Assembly (NCBI RefSeq): GCF_965201005.1
Contig: NZ_OZ241747.1
Coordinates: forward strand, 1,736,001 to 1,800,000
Direction of reading: 5' to 3'
Length of the DNA stretch: 64,000 bases
From: Mucilaginibacter_A sp965201005
GTDB lineage: Bacteria > Bacteroidota > Bacteroidia > Sphingobacteriales > Sphingobacteriaceae
The notes under the pieces were generated by a model that saw nothing but the letters and a program-made list of their open reading frames with translations, ran no database searches and was not told the DNA's origin. A program made the translations under genes and the position numbers. Positions within the stretch are counted from its first letter, which is position 1, and each line of letters begins with the position of its first letter. Shown piece after piece: positions 8,817 to 17,642 of the stretch.

Positions 8817-9653
8817 CTAAATATCAGCTAATTTGAAGGTTTGATCTAAGCGGATACCTTTTTCAGTTTTTTTTACGGTACAGCATTCGTTTTCTGCATC
8901 GTGCTCAAAAAACAGGATGTAGTTTTTCGTGGCGGCTTCTTCCAGAAATGCTTTTTTCTCTTTCAAAGTTTGCAACGGAAACATATCATAAGCTGGGATA
9001 TATGGCAGCGGAATGTGTCCGGCAGTCGGGATCAGATCGGCCACGTAAACCAGCGTTTGGTTTTTGTAGTGGATTTGCGGCAGCATCATCGCTTCGGTGT
9101 GGCCGGAAACAAATCTCACCAAAAAAATATCGGTAAAAGAAGCATCGGCCGGATTGATAAATTGCAATTGCCCGCTTTGCTGCAAAGGCAAAATGTTCTC
9201 CTTCAAAAAAGAAGCTTTTTCGCGATCGTTCGGGTTGATTGCCCAGTCCCAGTGTTTTTGGTTGCTCCAGTAAGTTGCATTTTTGAAAGCTGGTTTAAGC
9301 TGAGCGTTTTCTGAGATTACCGCGCCGCCAACATGATCGAGGTGTAAATGTGTAAGAAAAACGTCGGTAATGTCATCGGCAGAAAAACCTTTTTCCCGGA
9401 GCGATTTTGTTAACGAACCATCGCCGTGCAAATGATAATAACTTAAAAACTTTTCGCTTTGTTTATCGCCGATGCCGGTATCGATCAAAATCAGGCGGTT
9501 TTCGTGCCTGATCAGCAGGCAGCGCATGGCCAGCGTGCACAAATTTTGCTCATCTGCCGGATTGGTTTTTTGCCAGATTGTTTTGGGCACTACGCCAAAC
9601 ATGGCACCGCCGTCTAATTTAAACAATCCGGTGTTGATGGTATGGAGTTGCAT
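8817..9653 (-). CDS. MBL-fold metallo-hydrolase
   Basis: A 278-residue metallo-beta-lactamase fold protein with the zinc motif T-H-L-H-L-D-H-V-G-G (HxHxDH), a later H in V-S-G-H-T-E-A, an aspartate in Y-V-A-D-L-I-P-T, and a final F-F-E-H-D. This fits lactonase-like or general MBL hydrolases. The lactonase subgroup is a guess, and the substrate is not known. The dispersed motif occurs inside the gene (9133-9146) and encodes D-A-S-F-T on the coding strand. Neighbours do not suggest a pathway. Confidence 0.8.
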   Translation of the reverse strand: MQLHTINTGLFKLDGGAMFGVVPKTIWQKTNPADEQNLCTLAMRCLLIRHENRLILIDTGIGDKQSEKFLSYYHLHGDGSLTKSLREKGFSADDITDVFLTHLHLDHVGGAVISENAQLKPAFKNATYWSNQKHWDWAINPNDREKASFLKENILPLQQSGQLQFINPADASFTDIFLVRFVSGHTEAMMLPQIHYKNQTLVYVADLIPTAGHIPLPYIPAYDMFPLQTLKEKKAFLEEAATKNYILFFEHDAENECCTVKKTEKGIRLDQTFKLADI

Positions 9654-9861
9654 GGAAAATTTATCGGATTAACTTAATAGGAAGTATGAAGCACAAACTA
9701 TTTAAGTAATTGGAAGTTTGGATTTGAAATTGTTTTGCAATTGATGCAAAGCATCATTCAATGCTGATTTTATCACCGTAAAAACTAAATTTTATCCGTT
9801 AATCTCTAAAAATTCAGGCATTTAAACAAAAATAAGAATTAATGTAATACCAACTTTATCC

Positions 9862-10182
9862 TTAATCCTTCGTTACCAGTTTTAAACCTAAGATAGAAGC
9901 AATCAGCATAAAAATAAAAAACAACCGCCAAAAATCTGCCGGTTCTTTAAAAATGAAAATGCCGATCAAAACAGAACCCGCTGCCCCGATACCTGTCCAA
10001 ACGGCATAAGCAGTACCGATGGGCAAAGTCTGGATAGCTTTGTTCATCAGCAAAAAGCTTAAAATTATGCAGATAAAAAAAGCAATACTCCATTTTAAAT
10101 TGCTGAAATTGTTGGAAAACTTGAGGCAGGTGGTAAAACCAACTTCAAACAAACCGCCCAAAATAAGATAGAACCAGGCCAT
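9862..10182 (-). CDS. SMR-family small exporter, SugE/Gdx-like
   Basis: About 106 residues with four predicted membrane helices, starting at the ATG at 10182 (MAWFYLILGGLFEVG). The essential membrane glutamate is in G-G-L-F-E-V-G-F (Glu13). The segment PIGTAYAVWTGIGAAG is closest to the guanidinium exporter (Gdx/SugE) branch rather than EmrE. A longer frame to 10260 lacks similarity. It probably works as an antiparallel dimer; no guanidine riboswitch is evident upstream. Substrate is inferred from the subgroup only. Confidence 0.8.
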   Translation of the reverse strand: MAWFYLILGGLFEVGFTTCLKFSNNFSNLKWSIAFFICIILSFLLMNKAIQTLPIGTAYAVWTGIGAAGSVLIGIFIFKEPADFWRLFFIFMLIASILGLKLVTKD

Positions 10183-10240
10183 ACAGGATTGTTGATTTAT
10201 GCAGATAAAAGAAGCATTGCCAACCATTTTTTCTGCAAAC

Positions 10241-10270
10241 ACAAAAACCTGCGCTGCCACAGGTTTTTGT
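10241..10270. terminator. Perfect 11-bp stem hairpin
   Basis: ACAAAAACCTG (10241-10251) pairs with CAGGTTTTTGT (10260-10270) around an 8-base loop. It lies downstream of lpdA (minus strand) and is flanked by two copies of the dispersed motif, at 10204-10217 and 10273-10286. It is well placed as the lpdA terminator. Confidence 0.7.
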
Positions 10271-10310
10271 ATGATAAAAGAAGTATTGATTGAACACTAA
10301 AACAGCCAAA

Positions 10311-11699
10311 TTATAAATGGATCACTTCGCCATAAGCATCGGCGGCGGCTTCCATCACGGCTTCGCTCATGGTTGGGTGCGGATGTACAGAAGTAATGAT
10401 TTCGTGCCCGGTTGCTTCCAGTTTTCGTGCGGTAACTACTTCGGCAATCATTTCGGTTACGTTGTTTCCGATCATGTGCGCACCCAAAAATTCGCCGTAC
10501 TTGGCATCAAAGATCACTTTTACAAAACCATCTTTGGCACCGGATGCACTTGCTTTTCCTGAAGCTGAGAATGGAAATTTACCAACTTTGATATCAAAAC
10601 CAGCTTCTCGTGCCGCTTTTTCGGTATATCCAACGGAAGCAATTTCCGGGGAGCAATAGGTACAGCCCGGAATGTTGTTGTAATTTAAAGGTTCCGGGTT
10701 TTTCCCGGCAATTTTCTCCACACAAATAATCCCTTCCGCAGAAGCAACGTGCGCCAACGCCTGGCCCATCACAATATCACCAATGGCAAAAACGCCTTCT
10801 ACATTGGTTTTGTAAAAATTATCAACCAAAATTTTGCCTTTTTCGGTTTTGATGCCCAGTTCTTCCAAGCCCAAATTTTCCAGGTTAGTTTGCACGCCAA
10901 CCGCAGATAGCACGATATCTGCCTCAATCACCTCGTTGCCTTTTGGGGTTTTGATGTTTACTTTACATTTTTCGGCAGAGCTGTCAACAGATTCTACCGT
11001 GCAGCCCGTCATGATATTGATACCGATTTTTTTGAACGAACGTGCCAGTTGCTTGGAAACGTCTTCATCTTCTACCGGAACAATATTGTCCAGATATTCA
11101 ACCACCGTAACTTTTGTGCCGATGGAATTATAAAAATATGCGAATTCTACACCGATTGCCCCGGAACCTACTACAACCATACTTTGCGGCTGTTTCGGCA
11201 GGTTCATGGCCTGGCGGTAACCGATCACTTTTACGCCGTCCTGTTTCAAGTTAGGCAATTCGCGCGAGCGGCTGCCGGTTGCCAGGATGATGTTTTTAGC
11301 GGTATATTCTTTGGCCGGACCGTCGGCAGCTTTCACTTCTACGGCACCTTTTCCTTTTAATTTACCGGTACCCATGATGACATCGATCTTGTTTTTTTTC
11401 ATCAAAAACTGGATGCCTTTGCTCATGCCATCGGCCACACCGCGGCTGCGTTTGATGATGCTGCCGAAATCAACTTCGCTGCCGTTTACCTTTAAACCGT
11501 ATTCTTCTGCATGGTTGATATATTCAAAAACCTGTGCACTTTTTAACAAAGCTTTTGTAGGGATACAGCCCCAGTTAAGGCAGATGCCACCTAAAGATTC
11601 TTTTTCGATGACGGCAGTTTTTAAACCCAACTGTGCCGCACGGATGGCAGCTACATAACCGCCCGGGCCAGTGCCAATAACGATGACATCGTAATTCAT
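10311..11699 (-). CDS. lpdA: Dihydrolipoyl dehydrogenase
   Basis: FAD-dependent E3 subunit of 2-oxoacid dehydrogenase complexes, 462 residues. The N-terminal FAD motif is V-I-G-T-G-P-G-G-Y-V-A-A. The redox-active disulfide is in GGICLNWGCIPTKALL. A second Rossmann motif (V-V-G-S-G-A-I-G-V-E-F) binds NAD, and the C-terminal His-Glu catalytic dyad is in HPHPTMSEAVMEAA. No E1 or E2 gene lies nearby, so it probably serves complexes encoded elsewhere. The dispersed motif occurs about 60 bases upstream (11760-11772). Confidence 0.95.
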   Translation of the reverse strand: MNYDVIVIGTGPGGYVAAIRAAQLGLKTAVIEKESLGGICLNWGCIPTKALLKSAQVFEYINHAEEYGLKVNGSEVDFGSIIKRSRGVADGMSKGIQFLMKKNKIDVIMGTGKLKGKGAVEVKAADGPAKEYTAKNIILATGSRSRELPNLKQDGVKVIGYRQAMNLPKQPQSMVVVGSGAIGVEFAYFYNSIGTKVTVVEYLDNIVPVEDEDVSKQLARSFKKIGINIMTGCTVESVDSSAEKCKVNIKTPKGNEVIEADIVLSAVGVQTNLENLGLEELGIKTEKGKILVDNFYKTNVEGVFAIGDIVMGQALAHVASAEGIICVEKIAGKNPEPLNYNNIPGCTYCSPEIASVGYTEKAAREAGFDIKVGKFPFSASGKASASGAKDGFVKVIFDAKYGEFLGAHMIGNNVTEMIAEVVTARKLEATGHEIITSVHPHPTMSEAVMEAAADAYGEVIHL

Positions 11700-11910
11700 A
11701 TCAGAAATTCCTTTTAATATTTATGGCCGAAATTAAATAAAAAGCCTGAAAAAAACATGGTAAAAACAGTATTGCCAAAGCTTTAACAGGTTTGTTTTTT
11801 TGATTCGATTTTTTAAAAAAAGACACATAATGCTGATTAATTAATATTTTTCTGAATGTTTGGTTAATCAATGTTGAAAATCTTTGCTAATTGTTAATAT
11901 TAAATTAACC

Positions 11911-11938
11911 TTGTTGAGAAAGTGATTGGTTATATTTG
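11911..11938 (+). promoter_or_regulatory. Bacteroidota-type promoter for the Oar-like receptor
   Basis: TATATTTG at 11931-11938 matches the -7 consensus TAnnTTTG. TTGTTG at 11911-11916 supplies a -33 TTG at near-consensus spacing. This gives a leader of about 45 bases rich in A before the ATG at 11989. Confidence 0.6.
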
Positions 11939-11988
11939 CCAAAAAACAGGTTTATCTAAAAACTATTAAACAAAAACAACAAACAAGT

Positions 11989-14900
11989 ATGAGAAAACAC
12001 TTACTTCTCTTGTTCTTTTCACTATTTGCGGTAAATTTTGCCTTTGCGCAGGTTACAACAAGCAGTTTAAACGGTGTAATTAAAGACTCGAAGGGTGTAG
12101 CTTTGATCGGAGCTACCATTCAGGCTACCCACTTGCCCAGCGGTACAAGATATGGCACAGCCACAAACGCAGATGGAAGGTACGCTATCCCTAACATGCG
12201 CGTTGGCGGTCCTTATTCGGTAACTATAAGCTACATTGGTTATCAGGCCAAAACAGAAAACGATATAGTTTTAACATTAGGTCAGAATTATGTTTTAAAC
12301 AGTGTATTACAAAGCAGTACAGAGTTAAAGGAAGTTACAGTTGTTGCAACAACATCAAGGCTGCTCAACTCCAGCCATGAAGGTTCCACCACAAATATTA
12401 GTTCAAGAGATATTGGTAACCTGCCAACTATCGGCCGTAATATCAATGAATTGTCGCGTTTAACCCCTCAGGCAACATCTACCAGCAACGGTGCAATCGG
12501 CGGTGGTAACTATCGCCAGAACAACATCACGGTTGATGGTTCTAATTTCAATAATCAATTTGGTATCGGTAGTAATTTGCCAGCCAATGGGGCTCCAATT
12601 TCTATTGATGCGTTAGAAGAAATATCTGTTAACGTTTCTCCTTTTGATGTTAAACAATCCGGTTTCATCGGGAGTGCGTTAAACGCCGTTACAAAATCCG
12701 GTACAAACGAGTTTAGGGGGACTGCCTATACGTTTTTCAGAAATCAAAGCCTGCAGGGAAATTTAGTAAACCGTTCTTCATTTGTTAAACAGGCAACCCA
12801 ACAAAATACTTATGGCTTTGCAATAGGCGGGCCAATTATTAAGAATAAATTATTTTTCTTCGGTAATTTTGAAACCTACAAAAATGAATATCCGGGCCAG
12901 CAATTTACTGCATCAACACCTGATAATCCTTATTCAGCAACTTCTACTACTGTTAAAAGACCTATGGCTTCTGTTTTAGATGGCTACCGTCAAACTTTAA
13001 TATCTAAATATGGTTACGATCCGGGTGCATATCAGGGTTATGGCTTCAAATCAACCAACACAAAATTTTTAGGTAAGTTAGATTGGAACATCAACGATAA
13101 TAACCATTTTAATGTACGTTATAGCCAGGTAGAAAGCCGGACACCAAGCTTTGTAAGTACATCCAGAAGTCCGCTGCCTAGTTTTACACAAACCCGCACC
13201 AGCCAGTATGCGCTGCAATTTGCTAACTCTAATTATTACCAGGATCAGAATTTATACTCTTTATCTGCAGAGTTAAATTCCAGCTTCAATCTGTTCAATA
13301 CCAAATTAGCAAACACCTTGAGAGGAACTTTTGATCATCAAAATGATCCGCGCAGTTCAGACAGTCAGGTATTTCCGTTTGTAGATATTTTAAACAATAC
13401 AACAAGCGTTACGCCAGGCGGAACTTATCCTTATACTTCTTTTGGTTACGAGCCTTTTACTTATGGTAACCTTCGGGATGTAAGAACTTATTCTTTTTAT
13501 GATTATTTAAACTGGACAACCGGCATCCATTCCTGGACTGTTGGCGGACAGGCAGAATTCAGTAAAATCAAAAATGGTTTTCAGCGTTTCGGAACGGGTT
13601 ATTATACTTTTGATTCGTGGGATTCGTTTATTGGCGGAAAAAATCCGACCGACTATGCAATTACTTACCCAATTAATTCTGATTATCATCAGGTATTCCC
13701 CAGCTTTAAGTTTGCACAGTATTCTGTTTATGGCCAGGATGACATTACTTTTTCTGATAAATTCAGAATATCACCCGGAATCAGGTTCGATTTACCGACT
13801 TATCCGGGCGTAGATGAAATCCGTACACATCCTTTGGTAGCTGCCCTTAATTTTAACGGTACAACTATCAATACCGGTGAATTGCCAAAAACACGTATAA
13901 TGGTTTCTCCCAGAATCGGTTTCAACTATGATATTTTTGGAGACAGGTCTTTACAAATTCGTGGCGGTACAGGTATTTTTACCGGTACAATTCCTTATGT
14001 GTGGATCGTAGCTCAATCCGGAGATTCCGGTTTGTTGCAGTTTACTAAAACCTACTCAGGAGTAAATAGCACTCCCGGGCCGTTTAATCCTGACCCAAGA
14101 GCATATCTCCCTGCAACACCTCCGGCTGCAGGAACAACCATACCTAGTACAATTAGTGTGATGGACCCTAACCTGAAATTCCCGCAGGCCTGGAAAAGTA
14201 CATTAGCTGTTGACGGTAAATTACCTTTCGGGATTGTAGGTACTTTAGAAGGTATTTATAACAAAGATATCAACCCGGTAAGAGGAATTAACCCTAATCT
14301 GGTAAACCCAAGTAACCTGAACGTTGCCGGCTACCCGGACAGCCGTTTAGTTTATCCTGCAACCAACTCAACAAAGTTTATTTACCCCTTAACTTCTGCC
14401 GGTTTAGCGGTACCCACCGGTACTACAACCGGAACACAGGCATTTAATCCGGTAATTTTAACCAACGGTAAAGGCGGTTACTACTATTCAATAACAGCCA
14501 GATTACAGAAAACCTTCCAAAAAGGTTTTAGCGGATCCATAGCTTACATTCACAGTGAGGCCAAAAATCTGTTTGATGGAAGCGGAGATCAGCTGTTGAA
14601 TACCTGGACTACAAATTATGTATCAGGTAATGCCAATAACCCTGGTTTGTCAACTGCAAGTTACGTGGTTCCTGATCGTATTGTGGCTAATTTTTCTTAT
14701 CGCAGAGAATATTTAAAGCACCTGGCTACTACATTATCTTTATTTTATGAAGGTTCTATAGATGGCCGTTACACTTATTACTATGGTGCTGATTTCAACC
14801 GGGATGGTCAAACTAATGATTTGATTTATATTCCAAAAAACCCTTCAGAAATTACCTTTGTATCCAACACGATCAATGGTATAACCTATACACCGCAACA

Positions 14901-15315
14901 ACAAAGTGATGCCTTCTTTGCCTACATCGCTCAGGATAAGTATTTAAGTAAACATATGGGAGAATATACTACCAGAAATGGTGCTACTTACCCATGGAGA
15001 AGTCAGTTTGATTTTAAATTTATCCAGCAATTATTTACCAATGTTGGCGGAAAGCGCAATACATTAGAGTTTACCTGGGATGTATTTAATATTGGCAACT
15101 TCTTAAATAATCGTTGGGGAGTACATAAATTAGTTAACGCAAGTGCTATTTTAACGCCTACCAATACCACTGCTTTGGTAGCTGGCGGTACAGTTAAACC
15201 AACTTTTAGGTTGGCTGCTGATAGAGGTGCTTTAGTTTCATCAACTTTTAGAGACGATGTTACGCTAAATTCTACTTATTACATGCAGTTTGGTTTGCGA
15301 TACCGGTTTAACTAA
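11989..15315 (+). CDS. Oar-like TonB-dependent outer membrane receptor
   Basis: A 1108-residue outer membrane protein starting at the ATG at 11989 with signal peptide MRKHLLLLFFSLFAVNFAFA. Next is a carboxypeptidase-regulatory-like beta-sandwich (about 25-110; S-S-L-N-G-V-I-K-D), a plug domain with N-I-T-V-D-G-S-N-F-N-N-Q-F-G, and a long beta-barrel ending in aromatic FGLRYRFN. This architecture fits the Oar family rather than SusC: there is no SusD partner and the gene stands alone. The ligand is unknown. No dispersed motif lies inside this 3.3-kb gene. Confidence 0.88.
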   Translation: MRKHLLLLFFSLFAVNFAFAQVTTSSLNGVIKDSKGVALIGATIQATHLPSGTRYGTATNADGRYAIPNMRVGGPYSVTISYIGYQAKTENDIVLTLGQNYVLNSVLQSSTELKEVTVVATTSRLLNSSHEGSTTNISSRDIGNLPTIGRNINELSRLTPQATSTSNGAIGGGNYRQNNITVDGSNFNNQFGIGSNLPANGAPISIDALEEISVNVSPFDVKQSGFIGSALNAVTKSGTNEFRGTAYTFFRNQSLQGNLVNRSSFVKQATQQNTYGFAIGGPIIKNKLFFFGNFETYKNEYPGQQFTASTPDNPYSATSTTVKRPMASVLDGYRQTLISKYGYDPGAYQGYGFKSTNTKFLGKLDWNINDNNHFNVRYSQVESRTPSFVSTSRSPLPSFTQTRTSQYALQFANSNYYQDQNLYSLSAELNSSFNLFNTKLANTLRGTFDHQNDPRSSDSQVFPFVDILNNTTSVTPGGTYPYTSFGYEPFTYGNLRDVRTYSFYDYLNWTTGIHSWTVGGQAEFSKIKNGFQRFGTGYYTFDSWDSFIGGKNPTDYAITYPINSDYHQVFPSFKFAQYSVYGQDDITFSDKFRISPGIRFDLPTYPGVDEIRTHPLVAALNFNGTTINTGELPKTRIMVSPRIGFNYDIFGDRSLQIRGGTGIFTGTIPYVWIVAQSGDSGLLQFTKTYSGVNSTPGPFNPDPRAYLPATPPAAGTTIPSTISVMDPNLKFPQAWKSTLAVDGKLPFGIVGTLEGIYNKDINPVRGINPNLVNPSNLNVAGYPDSRLVYPATNSTKFIYPLTSAGLAVPTGTTTGTQAFNPVILTNGKGGYYYSITARLQKTFQKGFSGSIAYIHSEAKNLFDGSGDQLLNTWTTNYVSGNANNPGLSTASYVVPDRIVANFSYRREYLKHLATTLSLFYEGSIDGRYTYYYGADFNRDGQTNDLIYIPKNPSEITFVSNTINGITYTPQQQSDAFFAYIAQDKYLSKHMGEYTTRNGATYPWRSQFDFKFIQQLFTNVGGKRNTLEFTWDVFNIGNFLNNRWGVHKLVNASAILTPTNTTALVAGGTVKPTFRLAADRGALVSSTFRDDVTLNSTYYMQFGLRYRFN

Positions 15316-15336
15316 AACCAAGTGCTTCAAGATAGG

Positions 15337-15366
15337 ACCTCCGGCTAATAACCGGAGGTTTTTTAT
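15337..15366 (+). terminator. Rho-independent terminator after the Oar-like gene
   Basis: ACCTCCGG (15337-15344) pairs with CCGGAGGT (15352-15359) around CTAATAA and is followed by a T-run to 15366. It starts about 22 bases after the stop codon. Confidence 0.9.
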
Positions 15367-15414
15367 TTTAAACACATGCTGTTTTTAGCCGTAAAAATCA
15401 GACTTGCAATTAAT

Positions 15415-15422
15415 TATCTTTA
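15415..15422 (+). promoter_or_regulatory. Possible -7 box for the NlpC/P60 gene
   Basis: TATCTTTA is one base off TAnnTTTG and lies 5 bases before the ATG at 15428, suggesting a very short leader. No convincing -33 box was identified. Confidence 0.35.
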
Positions 15423-15427
15423 CAGCG

Positions 15428-15967
15428 ATGCGTGTTCCCAAAACCTTTTTGTACATACTTCTTTTACCGATACTTTTTTCGGCCTGCAAATCGCGCAAGC
15501 ATGTTTTAAAAGGAGAACCCGGCGAAATTGTACAGCCCGCAGCATCCATCAGCCAAAAATATTCTACAATGATGGGCGTTGATGAAAGCCAGATCAGCAA
15601 CGGAAGATTGTACACTTTTATCGATCAGTGGCTGGGCACGCCTTACCGTTTCGGCGGTTTGGACAAGGATGGCATAGATTGTTCCGGTTTTGCCTTATTG
15701 TTGGAACAGCAGGTTTACGGCATCAATTTGCCGCGGATGACCAGCCAGCAGGTAACCGTTATCAAACGAAAATACGAAGAGCAATTGCAGGAAGGTGATC
15801 TGGTTTTTTTTGATTTCGATGGCAAAAAGTTTAGTCACGTAGGCGTTTATCTGCAAAACGATTACGTGGTACATGCCAGCACCAAAAAAGGGATTATGCT
15901 GGTAAAACTGCACGACCCGGCGATGTACAAATATTTTTCTCGCTGCGGATCAGTTGTGTCAGAATAA
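15428..15967 (+). CDS. NlpC/P60-family cell wall peptidase (lipoprotein)
   Basis: 179 residues from the ATG at 15428, with a lipoprotein signal ending L-F-S-A-C. The NlpC/P60 papain-like domain shows the nucleophile in D-G-I-D-C-S-G-F, the catalytic His in F-S-H-V-G-V-Y-L and a third polar position after V-V-H-A-S. These enzymes cut D-Glu/diamino acid bonds in peptidoglycan stem peptides. The domain fills most of the protein, as in short Spr-like members. Two motif copies follow the stop (15977 and 16008). Confidence 0.9.
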   Translation: MRVPKTFLYILLLPILFSACKSRKHVLKGEPGEIVQPAASISQKYSTMMGVDESQISNGRLYTFIDQWLGTPYRFGGLDKDGIDCSGFALLLEQQVYGINLPRMTSQQVTVIKRKYEEQLQEGDLVFFDFDGKKFSHVGVYLQNDYVVHASTKKGIMLVKLHDPAMYKYFSRCGSVVSE

Positions 15968-16050
15968 ATTTAGGTTGATAAAAACAGCATCAGCCCAAAT
16001 TTATACCGATAAAAGAAGCATTTTTGTAAACCTGAAATTGCTGATTTATC

Positions 16051-16173
16051 ATGCCAAAACCAAAAGAAGATTATTCCTTCTGGACGAAATACAAACGTTT
16101 TGCCGGCACAGAAATTTTGCTTTACGTAATTATGGTGGTCGGGATCATCGCCGGTATTTTGATTTTTGGCTGA
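16051..16173 (+). CDS. 40-residue single-pass membrane peptide
   Basis: ATG at 16051 and TGA at 16171-16173. The peptide has a charged, aromatic N-terminal half (MPKPKEDYSFWTKYKRF) and one hydrophobic helix (about residues 22-39) ending in a glycine. It lies alone between NlpC/P60 and the exonuclease, framed by motif copies at 16008-16021 and 16193-16206, which suggests the interval is a genuine gene unit. I do not recognise the family and assign no function. Confidence 0.6.
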   Translation: MPKPKEDYSFWTKYKRFAGTEILLYVIMVVGIIAGILIFG

Positions 16174-16278
16174 TCTAAGTCAATTTTTTACCGATAAAAG
16201 AAGCATTCTTCAACTTAAACAACCCTGTCCGTTTTTCGGTTAAAATGCTTTTTACCACCTTTGCACTTTATCAAACAC

Positions 16279-17373
16279 ATGAAATTAAACTTAAAACGTC
16301 CGCTGGCATTTTTCGACCTGGAAACCACCGGCGTACACATTGGCAACGACCGGATTGTAGAAATGTCGGTCATCAAAATCAACCCGGACCAAACCGAAGA
16401 AGTAAAAACCTGGCGCGTAAATCCCGCAATGCCAATCCCGCTGGAATCTTCGCTGGTACATGGCATTTATGATGAAGATATTAAAGATGAACCCGTTTTT
16501 AAAGCCATTGCTGCCGAGGTTGCCGCGTTTTTGGGCGAAAGTGATTTGGCGGGATACAATTCCAACAAGTTTGACATCCCGATGCTGATGGAAGAATTTC
16601 TGCGCGCCGAAGTGGATTTGGACCTGGAAAACAGAAATTTTGTAGATGTGCAGAACATTTTCCACCAGATGGAGCAGCGGACTTTGCGCGCGGCGTATCA
16701 GTTTTACTGCGGAAAAGACATCGTCAACGCACACTCTGCCGAAGCCGATACGCGCGCCACAATGGAAGTTTTGTTATCTCAATTGGATAAATACGAAGGC
16801 GTGGAATGGGAGAATAAAAAGGGCGTAAAAACAGTACCGGTGTTGAACGATGTGGAAGCGTTGCATCAGTTTACCAACCTTTCCAAGCCGGTTGATTTTG
16901 CCGGACGCATGGTTTTTAACGAAGCCGGGGAAGAGACTTTTAACTTTGGCAAGCACAAAGGCAAAAGGGTAGAAGATGTTTTTCAGATCGAGCCAAGTTA
17001 TTATGCGTGGATGATGCACGGCGATTTTCCACTTTATACCAAACGCCGGTTGGATGCAATCTACAAACGCTGGACAGCCAAAAAAAACCTGGCCAAACCG
17101 CAGCCGCAGCCCAAGCCGGAAGTACCAAACAAGCAGGAGCAACCAAAGCAGGAACAACCAAAACCTATGCAGCCGAAGCCTGAAAACCAGCATCAGCCCA
17201 AACCTTTTGTTAAACCTGTACAGGCGGAAAACCAACCAAAGCATCAGCATAACCAACAGCAGAAACCGCAGCATAAACCCAGCTATCCGCAGCAGCCACG
17301 CCGCGAAGACAAACCCGCCGAACCGATCAACGACGATATGCTGGCGCAGTTAAAGCTGAAGTTTGGGAAGTGA
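16279..17373 (+). CDS. DnaQ-like 3'-5' exonuclease with DUF3820-like domain
   Basis: 364 residues from the ATG at 16279. The N-terminal DEDDh exonuclease has F-F-D-L-E-T-T-G (ExoI), G-Y-N-S-N-K-F-D-I-P (ExoII) and H-S-A-E-A-D-T-R-A-T (ExoIII, His and Asp). It is followed by F-N-F-G-K-H-K-G-K-R-V and a YYAWM segment typical of DUF3820 proteins. The last ~90 residues are a Pro/Gln/Lys-rich disordered tail. The architecture is that of stand-alone exonucleases annotated as Pol III epsilon-like; involvement in repair or RNA trimming is inference. A motif copy at 17377-17390 follows the stop. Confidence 0.85.
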   Translation: MKLNLKRPLAFFDLETTGVHIGNDRIVEMSVIKINPDQTEEVKTWRVNPAMPIPLESSLVHGIYDEDIKDEPVFKAIAAEVAAFLGESDLAGYNSNKFDIPMLMEEFLRAEVDLDLENRNFVDVQNIFHQMEQRTLRAAYQFYCGKDIVNAHSAEADTRATMEVLLSQLDKYEGVEWENKKGVKTVPVLNDVEALHQFTNLSKPVDFAGRMVFNEAGEETFNFGKHKGKRVEDVFQIEPSYYAWMMHGDFPLYTKRRLDAIYKRWTAKKNLAKPQPQPKPEVPNKQEQPKQEQPKPMQPKPENQHQPKPFVKPVQAENQPKHQHNQQQKPQHKPSYPQQPRREDKPAEPINDDMLAQLKLKFGK

Positions 17374-17485
17374 GCCATACTGTTTTTATCGGTACAATTT
17401 CATGCTCATCGGTTTAAGAACTGTTGCTGCTGTATTTTTTTGGACGGTATTTAGGTTTGTTCAGGTTAGATCATAAACATTTATA

Positions 17486-17576
17486 ATGCTTCTTTTATGC
17501 CTATAAATTTTAATTGTACACCGATCCGATATAAAAAGTACCGGATTTTAAAGATTTTATGTGGTAAAAGAAGTAT
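17486..17576. repeat. ~91-bp paired-motif element
   Basis: The left end is ATGCTTCTTTTAT followed by GCCTATAAATTT. The right end is GTGGTAAAAGAAGTAT (to 17576). The AT-rich interior includes AAAAAGTACCGG, similar to the element at 37365-37458. It lies in the gap before the DUF6377 gene. Confidence 0.6.
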
Positions 17577-17642
17577 GGACAATTGTTGAAAAAAATTAAA
17601 CTTGCGCTTATACCATTACCTGAATTTTTTATAGCTTGATTC

